Both the position numbers and the translations under genes were made by a program. This document shows, piece by piece, positions 1 through 7,830 of a DNA stretch of 42,837 nucleotides. Below the pieces are notes generated by a model. The model searched no databases, was not told the DNA's origin, and saw only the letters and a program-made list of their open reading frames with translations. The stretch is from contig CAJTRW010000004.1 of NCBI GenBank assembly GCA_910578765.1, positions 1-42,837 on the forward strand, read 5' to 3'. This stretch comes from an uncultured Christensenella sp. GTDB lineage: Bacteria; Bacillota; Clostridia; Christensenellales; Borkfalkiaceae. Within the stretch, counting starts at the first letter, position 1. Every line of letters starts with the position of its first letter.

Positions 1-31
1 CGGCTCGTTTTACAGTTATTAATTGTCTTTT

Positions 32-529
32 CTACTTCCTACTTCCTTTTTTTTCAAGGACAAACAAAGCTATTATAGTTGCCAGCATACCGGCGGACGC
101 TATTCCCAAAGCAATGGCTATAGCTTCATAATCGCCTATACTTTTGTATCCACCTATTTTTGTTATTTTTACTTTAACTAATTGAATTTTTAAGGTTTCT
201 CTCGCCGCCGAAACCGTATCGTGATAATATACGTAGCCTTGCGGTTTTTTGGCAGTAAACTCTTTCTCAAATTCTAACACCCATATACCGGAATTTGCAC
301 TGTTGCTTGTGCCGCAGAGTTCGAATTCGGCTTTGTATCTACCGCTACAATTTACTTTTACCGTAAAATTACATGAAAAATCCTGCTGCCCCTTAGAATA
401 AGTATATAAGTAATAATCAAAGCTGTTTTCTACGTATTCGGCAGTGGCGTTATTGTTGCATCCGGAAAAAGCAAATACGGTGCAGAATAAACAAACAAGA
501 GCCGCAAAAATAAATTTAAACCTTTTCAT
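32..529 (-). CDS. Membrane-anchored lipoprotein, unknown function
   Basis: Not recognised as a named family. The first ~26 residues are a lipoprotein signal peptide (basic MKRFK start, hydrophobic core) ending in the lipobox FSGC followed by an Asn run, so the mature protein should be lipid-anchored outside the membrane. A second hydrophobic segment near the C-terminus (YEAIAIALGIASAGMLATII...) followed by basic residues suggests an additional membrane anchor with the middle ~100 residues extracytoplasmic. I start it at the ATG at 529, preceded by AGAGG; a TTG nine bases upstream is possible. It overlaps the end of the upstream membrane protein gene by 14 bases, so the two are probably co-transcribed and may work together. 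Confidence 0.75.
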   Translation of the reverse strand: MKRFKFIFAALVCLFCTVFAFSGCNNNATAEYVENSFDYYLYTYSKGQQDFSCNFTVKVNCSGRYKAEFELCGTSNSANSGIWVLEFEKEFTAKKPQGYVYYHDTVSAARETLKIQLVKVKITKIGGYKSIGDYEAIAIALGIASAGMLATIIALFVLEKKGSRK

Positions 530-1004
530 AAGCCGCAACCTCTTTTGTTTTACCGAAAAGGAAAACTCCGTCTAAAATAAAGTAAACGCCTAACAGTACC
601 GTCATAACAAATAACGTAATCATTCCGTCCATAAATTCTACAGCAACCGCATATGTTTCCGCTTTGCCTGAATCGACGGCAATGTCCCTTAAAACAAAAA
701 ACAGCGTAAAGCTTGTTACCGCAAGGGCGAACCATATTGTCGCAGAAACTAATTTTAAAGCTCTTTTTTTGCTGAAATATGCAAAAACGCTTCCCAACAA
801 CGCCGGAACAAGCAGAAGCCCGATACCGACAGACGACCATTTTGTAAACTCTATAACCTTATTCATAGAGCCGTCGGTCGAAAATTTTAATGCGTCGTCC
901 ACTACAAACGCGCCGATTAGCATTGAAAAAACTTCGTAAACCGCAATAAGCAACGCAATGCCTAAAATTACCGCAATAACGTTTTTAACGAAAGATTTAT
1001 TCAT
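516..1004 (-). CDS. Four-TM membrane protein, unknown function
   Basis: The 162-residue product has about four hydrophobic segments (roughly residues 8-34, 55-75, 85-105 and 130-150) with short charged loops, typical of a small integral membrane protein; no family is recognised. The start at 1004 is chosen because a very strong ribosome binding site (AAAGGAGGGGG) lies just before that ATG, although the frame is open ~30 codons further upstream. It is the first gene of a two-gene unit with the downstream lipoprotein and has its own promoter at 1026..1054. It is separate from the hydrogenase operon, whose terminator lies immediately upstream. Confidence 0.75.
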   Translation of the reverse strand: MNKSFVKNVIAVILGIALLIAVYEVFSMLIGAFVVDDALKFSTDGSMNKVIEFTKWSSVGIGLLLVPALLGSVFAYFSKKRALKLVSATIWFALAVTSFTLFFVLRDIAVDSGKAETYAVAVEFMDGMITLFVMTVLLGVYFILDGVFLFGKTKEVAAYEKV

Positions 1005-1025
1005 ACCCCCTCCTTTGATATGTTT

Positions 1026-1054
1026 ATTATACTGCTTAAAATTTATAATATCAA
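1026..1054 (-). promoter_or_regulatory. Sigma-A-type promoter of the membrane protein/lipoprotein unit
   Basis: On the minus strand a TTGATA -35 box (1049..1054) is separated by exactly 17 bases from a consensus TATAAT -10 box (1026..1031), about 22 bases before the start codon at 1004. The match to the housekeeping consensus is very good. Confidence 0.8.
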
Positions 1055-1101
1055 CAAAAACAAAGCGTTGACCGAAAATATTATTTTCTGTCAACGCTTT
1101 G
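1055..1101 (-). terminator. Rho-independent terminator of the hydrogenase operon
   Basis: Perfect 12-base inverted repeat (1061..1072 and 1090..1101, CAAAGCGTTGAC/GTCAACGCTTTG) with an inner GAAAAT/ATTTTC extension. Read on the minus strand it lies 15 bases after the hydA stop and is followed by a T run (TTTTT). It abuts the -35 box of the next promoter. Confidence 0.85.
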
Positions 1102-1115
1102 TTAACGGCGTTTAA

Positions 1116-2831
1116 TCAATACTTTTCGCGTTTATGATATGTAGTGTGCAAAAGCTTGTGCGCTTTGTGGGAGTTGGGTTTTTCGAGAAAATCGTTATAA
1201 AGCGCGTCTATTACGGGATTTTCATGCGAGCGGCGGACGGAGTTGTCCCTGTCGCTGTCGTAAAGAGCCTGTGCGCGCAAAGCCTGCAAATCTATATTGT
1301 TGCGTATTTCGTCATGCACGTAAGGCTGACCGCCGCCGTTTATGCACCCGCCGGGACAAGCCATAATTTCCACAAAGGTATAATTTTTTGCGCCGCTTTT
1401 TATATCTTCTATAAGTCTGCGCGCGTTGCCGAGTCCGCTTGCCACCGCAACCTTGACGGTCGCTTTGCCGACAACGTACTCCGCTTCCTTTATTCCCTGC
1501 GTGCCGCGGACCTCATTATATTCCAAGGGGGCGCCGCTTCCGCCGAGCTTGTATGCCGCAGTTCTCAAAGCGGCTTCCATTACGCCGCCCGTCGCGCCGA
1601 AAATGGCGCCCGCCCCGCTGGCTTCGCCGAAAGGAGTATCGAACTGCGCGTCCGCAATGTTGACAAAGTCAATACCCGCTTCCTTTATCATTTTAGCAAG
1701 CTCGCGCGTGGTAAGCGCCGCGTCCGTGTAATGACCGAGCTCGTCGCGGGAAACTTCGAACTTTTTCGCCGTGCAGGGGATAACCGATACCACGTAAAGA
1801 TTTTCGGGATTTATGCCGTTCTTTTCGCAATAATACGTTTTAAGCAATGCGGAAAACATTTCCTGCGGGGATTTGCAGGTGGATATATTGGGAAGTAATT
1901 CCGGATAGTAATGCTCGGCAAATTTTATCCAGCCCGGGCAGCAGCTTGTAAACATGGGCGTTGCGCCGCCTTTTTCAAGCCTTGTAAGAAGCTCGGTCGC
2001 TTCTTCCATTATGGTCAAATCCGCGGTTACGTCCATATTGAAGCACTTTACGTCGCCGAGCTGCTTTATAGCCGCAACCATTTTGCCCTCCACGTTGGTG
2101 CCGACAGGCAGACCGAAAGCCTCCCCCAAAGTCGCCCTTACGGACGGCGCCGTGAAGAAAACGACTTCCTTTTCGGGATTGACTATAGCCCCCCACACGT
2201 CCGCGACGGCGCTCTTTTCATACAGCGCGCCGACGGGGCAGGCGACAACGCACTGACCGCAATTTACGCAGGGCGTAAACGCCAGCGAAACGTCGAAAGG
2301 CGAGCCTATGACTTTGGCGTAACCCCTGTTTTTGGGACCTATTGCGCTGATAGTCTGCTTCTCGCACGCGGCGACGCAACGCGTACACATGACGCATTTG
2401 GAATTATCCCTCACAACCGACGCGGATAAATCGTCAATGGGCTTCAGGTCGTGGTCGGTGCCGAATCTGTCCTCCTCGGCATTGTATTCCAGCGCAAGCT
2501 TCTGCAACTCGCAGTTCATACTGCGCGCGCAGCTTAAACATTTTTTCTTATGGGTGGAAAGTATAAGCTCTACCGTGGTTTTGCGCGACTTCCTGACCCT
2601 GGGCGTATTGGTGCGCACTTCCATCCCCTCGGAAACGGGATAAGTACACGCCGTGACAAGTCCTCTCGCTCCGGTTGCCTCAACAAGACACATACGGCAG
2701 GAGCCTACGCACTGCACGTCTTTAAGATAGCATAACGTGGGAATCCTTACGTTTGCGGCTTTTGCCGCCTGCAATATTGTAGAACCCTCCGGCACGCTCA
2801 CCGCGACGCCGTTTATTTTTAAATTAACCAT
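1116..2831 (-). CDS. hydA: [FeFe] hydrogenase catalytic subunit (HydA type)
   Basis: Catalyses reversible proton reduction to H2 at the H-cluster in a soluble trimeric NAD-linked (probably electron-bifurcating) hydrogenase. The 571 residues show an N-terminal [2Fe-2S] domain (C34, C45, C48, C62), a His/Cys-ligated [4Fe-4S] region (H94, C98, C101, C107), two [4Fe-4S] motifs (CVMCTRCVAAC and CVNCGQCVVACP), then the H-cluster signatures: L1 TSCCPGW (295-301), L2 IPCTAKKFE (351-359) and L3 EIMACPGGCINGGGQP (488-503). The proton-relay cysteine in L1 is present. In L2 the usual Met before PC is Ile351 (ATC codon), which is unusual. Last gene of hydC-hydB-hydA; ribosome binding site AGGTGAGG; 10 bases after hydB; followed by a terminator. 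Family assignment is secure; bifurcation is inferred from the subunit set. Confidence 0.96.
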   Translation of the reverse strand: MVNLKINGVAVSVPEGSTILQAAKAANVRIPTLCYLKDVQCVGSCRMCLVEATGARGLVTACTYPVSEGMEVRTNTPRVRKSRKTTVELILSTHKKKCLSCARSMNCELQKLALEYNAEEDRFGTDHDLKPIDDLSASVVRDNSKCVMCTRCVAACEKQTISAIGPKNRGYAKVIGSPFDVSLAFTPCVNCGQCVVACPVGALYEKSAVADVWGAIVNPEKEVVFFTAPSVRATLGEAFGLPVGTNVEGKMVAAIKQLGDVKCFNMDVTADLTIMEEATELLTRLEKGGATPMFTSCCPGWIKFAEHYYPELLPNISTCKSPQEMFSALLKTYYCEKNGINPENLYVVSVIPCTAKKFEVSRDELGHYTDAALTTRELAKMIKEAGIDFVNIADAQFDTPFGEASGAGAIFGATGGVMEAALRTAAYKLGGSGAPLEYNEVRGTQGIKEAEYVVGKATVKVAVASGLGNARRLIEDIKSGAKNYTFVEIMACPGGCINGGGQPYVHDEIRNNIDLQALRAQALYDSDRDNSVRRSHENPVIDALYNDFLEKPNSHKAHKLLHTTYHKREKY

Positions 2832-2841
2832 CTGTACGTCC

Positions 2842-4734
2842 TCACCTCTTTTCTATCGCGTCGAATTTGCAATGCTCTATGCACTGTCCGCACTTTATGC
2901 ATTTTGCCGTGTCTATCGAGTGCGCGCTTTTTACCACACCCGAAATAGCGTTGGCGGGACAGTTGCGTTTGCACAGCGTACAGCCGCGGCACTTGTCGGG
3001 GTCTATGTAATAATTCAAAAGCGATTTGCACACGCCGGCGGGGCATTTTTTCGCGTAAATATGCTTCAAATATTCGTCGCCGAAATGCTTCATGGTCGAA
3101 AGGATTGGATTGGGCGCGGACTGTCCCAACGCGCACAGGGAGGAAGATTTCATATGTTCCGCAAGCTCTGTAATTTTATCCAGATCTTCCGATTCTCCCT
3201 TGCCTTCAGTTATCTTTTTAAGTATGTCCAAAAGCCTTTTCGTACCTATGCGGCAGGCGGTGCACTTGCCGCAGCTTTCGTCGGCGGTAAATTCAAGATA
3301 GAATTTGGCTATGTCCACCATGCAGGTGTCCTCGTCCATTACTATAAGTCCGCCCGAACCCATCATAGAGCCTATCGCCGTCAGATTGTCGAAATCCATG
3401 CCGACGTCGATATGCGTTGCGGGAATACACCCGCCCGAAGGTCCGCCCGTCTGCGCGGCCTTGAAGCGTTTGCCGCCGGGAAGTCCGCCGCCTATATCGT
3501 AGACTATAGTCCTGAGAGTAGTGCCCATGGGTACTTCCACAAGCCCGACGTTATGTATCTTTCCGCCCACGGCGAAAACCTTGGTGCCCTTGCTCTTTTC
3601 CGTTCCTATGGACGAGAACCAGGCGGAGCCTTTCAAAATAATAGGTGCGACGCTCGCCCAGGTTTCCACGTTGTTTAAAACCGTGGGGCACTTGAATATA
3701 CCGCTCTGCGCGGGGAAGGGAGGCTTGGGTCTGGGTTCGCCGCGCCGTCCCTCGATACTTGCCATAAGCGCGGTTTCCTCGCCGCAGACGAAAGCGCCCG
3801 CGCCGAGCCGCACATGAATATCGAAACCGAATCCGCTGTTTAAAATATTTTTACCGAGAAGTCCCAGCTTCCTCGCCTGCTCTATGGCGATATTAAGCCT
3901 TTCCACGGCAATGGGATACTCCGCGCGGACGTAAATATATCCCTCCTGCGCGCCGACCGTATAGCCGGCTATCGTCATGGCTTCCAGCACGGTGTGCGGG
4001 TCGCCCTCGAGAACGGACCTGTCCATGAACGCGCCGGGGTCGCCCTCGTCCGCGTTACAGCAGACGTATTTTTTTTCTCCCGCGGCTTCCTTGGTGAACT
4101 GCCATTTAAGCCCCGTCGGGAAGCCCGCGCCGCCCCTGCCCCTGAGACCGCTATTCTTTATTTCCGCAATGACGTCGTCGGGCGACATTTCGGTAAGTAC
4201 CTTTGCAAGCGCGGAATAATCGCCAGCCGCGATAGCCTCCTCTATGCTTTCGGCGGCAATGACGCCGCAGTTTCTCAGCGCTATGCGCATCTGATGCTTA
4301 TAAAAAGGTATTTCGGCAAACGGAATTACGCTGCCGTCGCTGTGGACGGTGTCGGCATATAAAAGCTCTTTTACAATCTCCCCGCCCTTTACAAGGTGCC
4401 TTTCCGCGACGGTCTTGGCGTGTTCGGGCGTCATCTGGGAATAGAACGCCCCCTCGGGGTAGACAATCATTATAGGACCCAGCGCGCACAGACCGAAACA
4501 GCCCGTCTTGACGATAAGCACGTCGTTGATATTCAATTCCTTTAAGCTTTTTTCAAGCTGCTCTATTACCTTTAAGGAATGTGACGAAGTACAGCCTGTC
4601 CCGCCGCAAACAAGCACTTGCTTTCTGTAACCCGTTGCGGGCGCAAGCTTTTCGGCTTGTTCGCGCACTATCCTGCGCACGTTTATCAGATCCGCTTTTT
4701 CCGCGGCAATTTTTTTCAGTTCTTCACAAGTCAT
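2842..4734 (-). CDS. hydB: NADH-binding flavoprotein subunit of the [FeFe] hydrogenase (NuoF-like)
   Basis: Binds FMN and NAD(H) and passes electrons between the nicotinamide pool and HydA. The 630 residues comprise an N-terminal thioredoxin-like [2Fe-2S] region (CGGTGC near residue 43 and CFGLC near 80), a NuoF core with the glycine-rich GLRGRGGAGFPTGLKW and ADEGDPGAFMDR segments that form the FMN/NADH site, an SLBB-type region, a [4Fe-4S] motif (SCGKCTACRIGTKRLL), and a C-terminal pair of ferredoxin motifs (CRGCTLCKRNCP and CIKCGQCIEHC). This extended layout is that of HydB rather than complex I NuoF. Ribosome binding site GAGGT before the ATG; located 14 bases after hydC in the same operon. 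Confidence 0.96.
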   Translation of the reverse strand: MTCEELKKIAAEKADLINVRRIVREQAEKLAPATGYRKQVLVCGGTGCTSSHSLKVIEQLEKSLKELNINDVLIVKTGCFGLCALGPIMIVYPEGAFYSQMTPEHAKTVAERHLVKGGEIVKELLYADTVHSDGSVIPFAEIPFYKHQMRIALRNCGVIAAESIEEAIAAGDYSALAKVLTEMSPDDVIAEIKNSGLRGRGGAGFPTGLKWQFTKEAAGEKKYVCCNADEGDPGAFMDRSVLEGDPHTVLEAMTIAGYTVGAQEGYIYVRAEYPIAVERLNIAIEQARKLGLLGKNILNSGFGFDIHVRLGAGAFVCGEETALMASIEGRRGEPRPKPPFPAQSGIFKCPTVLNNVETWASVAPIILKGSAWFSSIGTEKSKGTKVFAVGGKIHNVGLVEVPMGTTLRTIVYDIGGGLPGGKRFKAAQTGGPSGGCIPATHIDVGMDFDNLTAIGSMMGSGGLIVMDEDTCMVDIAKFYLEFTADESCGKCTACRIGTKRLLDILKKITEGKGESEDLDKITELAEHMKSSSLCALGQSAPNPILSTMKHFGDEYLKHIYAKKCPAGVCKSLLNYYIDPDKCRGCTLCKRNCPANAISGVVKSAHSIDTAKCIKCGQCIEHCKFDAIEKR

Positions 4735-4748
4735 ATTATTACCTCGGT

Positions 4749-5237
4749 TCAGTCCTTAATATATTTATCGAGAATGCCCGCAACGTCGTCGGGGCTGAGT
4801 TTACCGTAAACTTCGCCGTCTATTATCATAACCGGCGCAAGTCCGCATGCGCCGACGCAGCGGCAGCTTTCTATGGAAAACTTTTTGTCGGGAGTACAAT
4901 CCCCGCAGGAAATTCTAAGCTCCTTTTCAACCGCTTCCAAAATTTTATCGGACCCTTTTACATAGCACGCCGTGCCCAGACATACGCTTATCTGATGCTT
5001 GCCCTTGGGGGAAAGAGAAAATTGCGAATAGAATGTCGCAACACCGTAAACCTCGGCAAGCGGCACGTTTAATCCTTCCGCAATGGTCTGCTGAACTTCC
5101 GCAGGCAAATATCCGTAAATGTTCTGCGCCTCATGCAGAACGGGCATAAGCGCACCGGCCTGTCCGCGGTGAGCCGCTATACAGTCTGATAAAGCCTGCA
5201 TCTGCTCCCTGGTACCTTCAAAAATTGTCTGTGACAT
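4749..5237 (-). CDS. hydC: Thioredoxin-like [2Fe-2S] subunit of the [FeFe] hydrogenase (NuoE-like)
   Basis: Small electron-transfer subunit of the hydrogenase. The 162 residues have the N-terminal helical region of NuoE (LPAEVQQTIAEGL, VYGVATFYSQF) and the C-terminal thioredoxin-like [2Fe-2S] domain with four cysteines in the family spacing (CLGTAC ... CRCVGAC). First gene of the operon; start at 5237 supported by AGGAG. Its promoter overlaps the prophage attachment core at 5281..5297, so its transcription in this lysogen depends on a -35 box supplied by phage DNA. Confidence 0.95.
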   Translation of the reverse strand: MSQTIFEGTREQMQALSDCIAAHRGQAGALMPVLHEAQNIYGYLPAEVQQTIAEGLNVPLAEVYGVATFYSQFSLSPKGKHQISVCLGTACYVKGSDKILEAVEKELRISCGDCTPDKKFSIESCRCVGACGLAPVMIIDGEVYGKLSPDDVAGILDKYIKD

Positions 5238-5280
5238 TTTACGCTCCTGAACGACCGAAATTCAATCGGTAAATTAATAC

Positions 5281-5297
5281 TGAATTATTATATCACA
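5281..5297 (+). repeat. attL core (17-base direct repeat)
   Basis: TGAATTATTATATCACA occurs here, between hydC and the phage holin gene, and again exactly at 42800..42816 beyond the integrase terminator. Flanking bases differ on both sides, so 17 bases is the exact core. On the minus strand it carries the TATAAT of the hydrogenase promoter. Confidence 0.85.
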
Positions 5298-5315
5298 GAT
5301 TAGTTCAAAGTTCAA
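5287..5315 (-). promoter_or_regulatory. Probable hydCBA promoter, half host and half phage
   Basis: On the minus strand an extended -10 (TGATATAAT; TATAAT at 5287..5292) lies inside the 17-base attachment core, 50 bases before the hydC start. A 4/6 -35 match TTGAAC (5310..5315) lies 17 bases upstream in phage-side DNA. In the inferred empty site the corresponding -35 is TTGCAA (42829..42834), also at 17 bases. The box calls are by eye; activity is inferred. Confidence 0.6.
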
Positions 5316-5398
5316 GTGCCTTGAAGGGGGTGAAAAGCACATTTTTCGGTTAAAAATTCAAGAATTTCAGTCTGTGGAAAAGGCTGAAACACCCTGCG

Positions 5399-5429
5399 TT
5401 AGTAACAAAATAGTATCAAGTTAGTATCA
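5399..5429 (+). repeat. Candidate integrase arm-type sites, left end
   Basis: Three closely spaced direct repeats of TTAGTAAC or its variant TTAGTATC/ATAGTATC lie ~100 bases inside attL (5399..5406, ~5410..5418, 5421..5429). The same TTAGTAAC occurs twice just inside attR (42715..42722, 42726..42733). Same-strand repeats at both prophage ends fit the arm sites bound by the N-terminal domain of tyrosine integrases. The stretch 5298..5398 holds no gene that I can see. Confidence 0.5.
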
Positions 5430-5759
5430 ATCACTATTTTGTTTGTTTTCAGGGGTGTCGATTGCTACTTCGGAAGGCGTGTCGGATGTTTCGTTTGTAG
5501 TCTTGCCGTCATCCCCTTCCTTCTGCTCTGCATCGCCTTCGGTGGTTTCTTCTGCGCTTGCCTTGTTGCGACTTGCATCGACCAAACCTTCCCCGATTAT
5601 GTATGCAATGACCGTTGCCCCTGCCATAATGATTGCCGTGATTTGTGCGACAGTTCCGTCACCTGCACCGAATGCAACTGCAATCGAAGCAGCAGCGGAA
5701 ACAATCGCTGCCCAAAACTTTCTGCTTGTAAGTTTGGATTTCCAATCAATTTTCTTCAT
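5427..5759 (-). CDS. Probable phage holin
   Basis: The 110 residues begin with a basic segment (MKKIDWKSKLTSRKFW), then two hydrophobic helices (about residues 15-32 and 38-56) separated by GAGDGT, then a long acidic, Thr/Glu-rich hydrophilic tail. This is the layout of small phage holins that form membrane lesions to release the endolysin. It is the last phage gene before attL. Normally an endolysin gene sits next to the holin, but none is present here. Exact holin family not certain. Confidence 0.7.
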   Translation of the reverse strand: MKKIDWKSKLTSRKFWAAIVSAAASIAVAFGAGDGTVAQITAIIMAGATVIAYIIGEGLVDASRNKASAEETTEGDAEQKEGDDGKTTNETSDTPSEVAIDTPENKQNSD

Positions 5760-5777
5760 ATTTGAATACCGTCCTTT

Positions 5778-6044
5778 TTAAGATTTTTTGACTGTCGATT
5801 TGGTTGTGACTTGTTTTTCCAAATCGTCAATTCTGTGATTTGCGACCCTGATTTTTTCAGTATAGACCGCATCGTTTTGTTCCAGTTTGTAAACACGATC
5901 AATGACCTGATTGTGCTTGTCAACCTTCTTTTCAAGTTGTTCAATCCTATAATTGATCAACTTTGTCCCGACCACAATGCCCGAAAATGTTCCGATGAGA
6001 GTTCCAACCAATGTGATCAATGCCACCCAAATTTCCGTTGCCAT
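5778..6044 (-). CDS. Small TM/coiled-coil protein of the lysis module (XhlA/BhlA-like)
   Basis: The 88 residues have an N-terminal membrane helix with GxxxG-like spacing (IWVALITLVGTLIGTFSGIVVG) followed by a coiled-coil region (YRIEQLEKKVDKHNQ...). This resembles holin-associated proteins encoded beside holins in Firmicute phages. It sits 18 bases upstream of the holin and has a good ribosome binding site (AAGGAAGGTG). Role in lysis is inferred from position and topology. Confidence 0.6.
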   Translation of the reverse strand: MATEIWVALITLVGTLIGTFSGIVVGTKLINYRIEQLEKKVDKHNQVIDRVYKLEQNDAVYTEKIRVANHRIDDLEKQVTTKSTVKKS

Positions 6045-6192
6045 GCTTGCCGTTCACCTTCCTTTTAATTATTGCCGTTTTAAGGCGCAGAAACGCCCTT
6101 CTGACGGCTTTCATTATCGCAAGGGTGAATGTTCAACCGCACCCCCTTTCGCTTGTCCTGCTGTGCGTAGGTCAAGCGTTCGTGCGGTCAAA

Positions 6193-6297
6193 TCACTTTC
6201 CTTCCAACAACGCTTGAACGGCTTCTTTCAGTTTGACCGGCACATCGTCAATGGTCTTGATGCCTTTGCGGATTAAGTCTGCATAAACCTTCGCCAT
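6193..6297 (-). CDS. XkdX-family small phage protein (34 aa)
   Basis: A short open reading frame reading MAKVYADLIRKGIKTIDDVP... and ending LLEGK. The VYADLIRKGxKTIDDVPxxLKxxV pattern is that of XkdX-family proteins, found between tail fibre genes and holins in many Firmicute phages. It follows the upstream small gene by 6 bases with a GGGGGG stretch as possible ribosome binding site. Function of the family is not established. The following 6045..6192 holds no convincing gene, only a weak inverted repeat (GCCGT...GGCG/CGCC...ACGGC around 6074..6108). Confidence 0.75.
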   Translation of the reverse strand: MAKVYADLIRKGIKTIDDVPVKLKEAVQALLEGK

Positions 6298-6303
6298 ATC
6301 GCT

Positions 6304-6573
6304 TTAACCCCCCATTGCTTCATAGATTTCACACAACGCAATTTGCGTGTCAGTGATGCTGTCTTTCAAGGCTGCGTTTTCCTGCATCATCAAATCCAGG
6401 TATTCGTCTTTGGAGTATTGCACTTCGTGATAAGAATACAAATCTTCCACCGCCTTGCCGTTGTGGTCTGTTTCGACCTTCTGAATGTCGGTGTGAACAT
6501 ATACCGTATCAAACCCGACAATCACTGCCTTTGCCTGTTCACCGCTTCCGTGAACGATCCCCATGTCTTTCAT
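6304..6573 (-). CDS. Small phage tail-end protein, unknown function
   Basis: The 89 residues (MKDMGIVHGSGEQAKAVIVG..., then VHTDIQKVETD, a YHEVQYSKDEYLD segment and a helical C-terminus) resemble a small protein commonly encoded between tail fibre and XkdX genes in Clostridial phages. Function unknown. Its ATG overlaps the stop of the reverse transcriptase gene as ATGA (6570..6573), so translation of the two is probably coupled. This places the retroelement inside the late operon. It is not helical-bundle-like and I do not take it as the DGR accessory protein Avd. Confidence 0.65.
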   Translation of the reverse strand: MKDMGIVHGSGEQAKAVIVGFDTVYVHTDIQKVETDHNGKAVEDLYSYHEVQYSKDEYLDLMMQENAALKDSITDTQIALCEIYEAMGG

Positions 6574-7640
6574 GATGTCACCTTCCTGTTCTTTTTTGAT
6601 TTAATAACTTCGTTGTAGTACCTATCCAACGAAGGTTGAATCGGTTCGATGTATTTCGCCCGTAGCCGATATGAATCACACCATTTCAACCACCCATCAT
6701 AGGAATTTGCACTGCACCATTCTGAATAGTTGATCATGTTGCCGTCCGCCTGCTTCCTTTGGATTTGCACCATTTTCTTTTTGAATTTCTTGCAGGTGGT
6801 TTTGCGTAAAAGTTTGTAACCGTGGAAAAACCTATATCCCACGAAGTCCACGCCCCTTGCATCGACAGGGAACACCTGCCAGTTCGGTTTGATTTGAAGG
6901 TCAAGCCGACAACGCAAATATTCATCCATTTTCTTTCGAAGGTCATGCAGGAACGCTTTTGACGAACTGAAAATCACGATGTCATCCATATATCGAACGA
7001 CATATTTGATTTGCATATCTTCTTTCAGCCAGTGATCGAAATATGCAAGATAATAGTTCGCCAAGTATTGTGAAAGGTATGAACCAATCGGAACGCCCTT
7101 TTCCCCAGGATAGGAATCAATGATTCCGTCAAGCAGTTCAAGCAAATCCGCATCCTTGAATTTCTTCCGCAGCAACTGTTTCAGAACTGCGTGGTTGATG
7201 TTTGGATAAAACTTCCGAATGTCGATTTTCAAACAGAATTCCGTTCCTGGAATATCGGTCATGTATTCATCGACCAGTTTCATTGCCCTTTTGATGCCCC
7301 TGCCCTTTAACGAAGCGCAGGTGTGACCGCAAAGGGTGTTGACGAACACCTTTTCGATTTGAAGCAGAATTGCCCACTGAATAATTCTGTCGGGAAAATA
7401 CGGCAGTTTCATCAGTTCACGATCTTTGCCTTTGTCGTTGATTGTGGAAACCGAATATTTGCTGACGGTATAGGTTTTATTCATCAGCATTTCTTGAATT
7501 TGCCCAAGATAGAATTCGGGATTGCTGTCAACCGTTTTCACTTCTTTGTAGAAGGATTTGTCTTTCCTGGCGTTTTTGTGTGCCAGTTTGAGATTTTCCA
7601 TTGTGAAAATCTGTTCGTAGATATTGCCATATCTTTTCAT
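6570..7640 (-). CDS. Diversity-generating retroelement reverse transcriptase
   Basis: Copies the template repeat RNA into adenine-mutagenised cDNA that replaces the variable repeat of the tail fibre gene. The 356 residues carry the RT motifs KIDIRKFYPNI (138-148, first catalytic Asp), IGSYLSQ (185-191) and YMDD (217-220). SQ at the end of the IGxxxSQ motif is typical of DGR enzymes; group II intron RTs usually have QGxxxSP. There is no maturase or endonuclease domain. Start set at 7640 because AAGGGGTG precedes it; the frame is open 19 codons further upstream without a good site. Order target-template-RT on one strand matches known DGRs. The stop overlaps the next gene (ATGA). No avd gene is seen beside it. 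Confidence 0.95.
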   Translation of the reverse strand: MKRYGNIYEQIFTMENLKLAHKNARKDKSFYKEVKTVDSNPEFYLGQIQEMLMNKTYTVSKYSVSTINDKGKDRELMKLPYFPDRIIQWAILLQIEKVFVNTLCGHTCASLKGRGIKRAMKLVDEYMTDIPGTEFCLKIDIRKFYPNINHAVLKQLLRKKFKDADLLELLDGIIDSYPGEKGVPIGSYLSQYLANYYLAYFDHWLKEDMQIKYVVRYMDDIVIFSSSKAFLHDLRKKMDEYLRCRLDLQIKPNWQVFPVDARGVDFVGYRFFHGYKLLRKTTCKKFKKKMVQIQRKQADGNMINYSEWCSANSYDGWLKWCDSYRLRAKYIEPIQPSLDRYYNEVIKSKKNRKVTS

Positions 7641-7775
7641 AGAAACACCCCTTGTTGATGTTTTCTTTCCCCAAACCTTCGACCTTCGGAAGTACATTCG
7701 GAAGGCTACCAGTACAGGATGAAGTTTTTATGTTTTGCCCTGTGGCAGGGTGTGAACGCACCGACTATATGTCAA

Positions 7776-7797
7776 ACCCCCGATGTAAGTCGGGGGT
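7776..7797 (-). other. Stable hairpin between template repeat and RT gene
   Basis: Perfect 8-base inverted repeat ACCCCCGA / TCGGGGGT with a 6-base loop (7784..7789), 33 bases past the 3' end of the template repeat in the RNA sense. No T run follows, so it is not a usual terminator. In the Bordetella phage DGR the template RNA extends past the repeat into a structured spacer needed for cDNA priming; a similar role here is inference. The rest of 7641..7830 has no gene, only a short CCCTG/CAGGG stem near 7740. Confidence 0.6.
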
Positions 7798-7830
7798 ATG
7801 GCAGACGATATGAATTTTTGAAAACTTTAA

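Noticed and set aside
1134..4362. Long plus-strand frames opposite hydA and hydB
   Set aside because: GC-rich shadow frames of the hydrogenase genes; no initiation signals and no protein-like patterns.
6045..6192. Possible extra 20 to 55 residue gene before the coiled-coil lysis protein
   Set aside because: Candidate frames either overlap the next gene almost completely or have no recognisable features; only a weak inverted repeat is visible.
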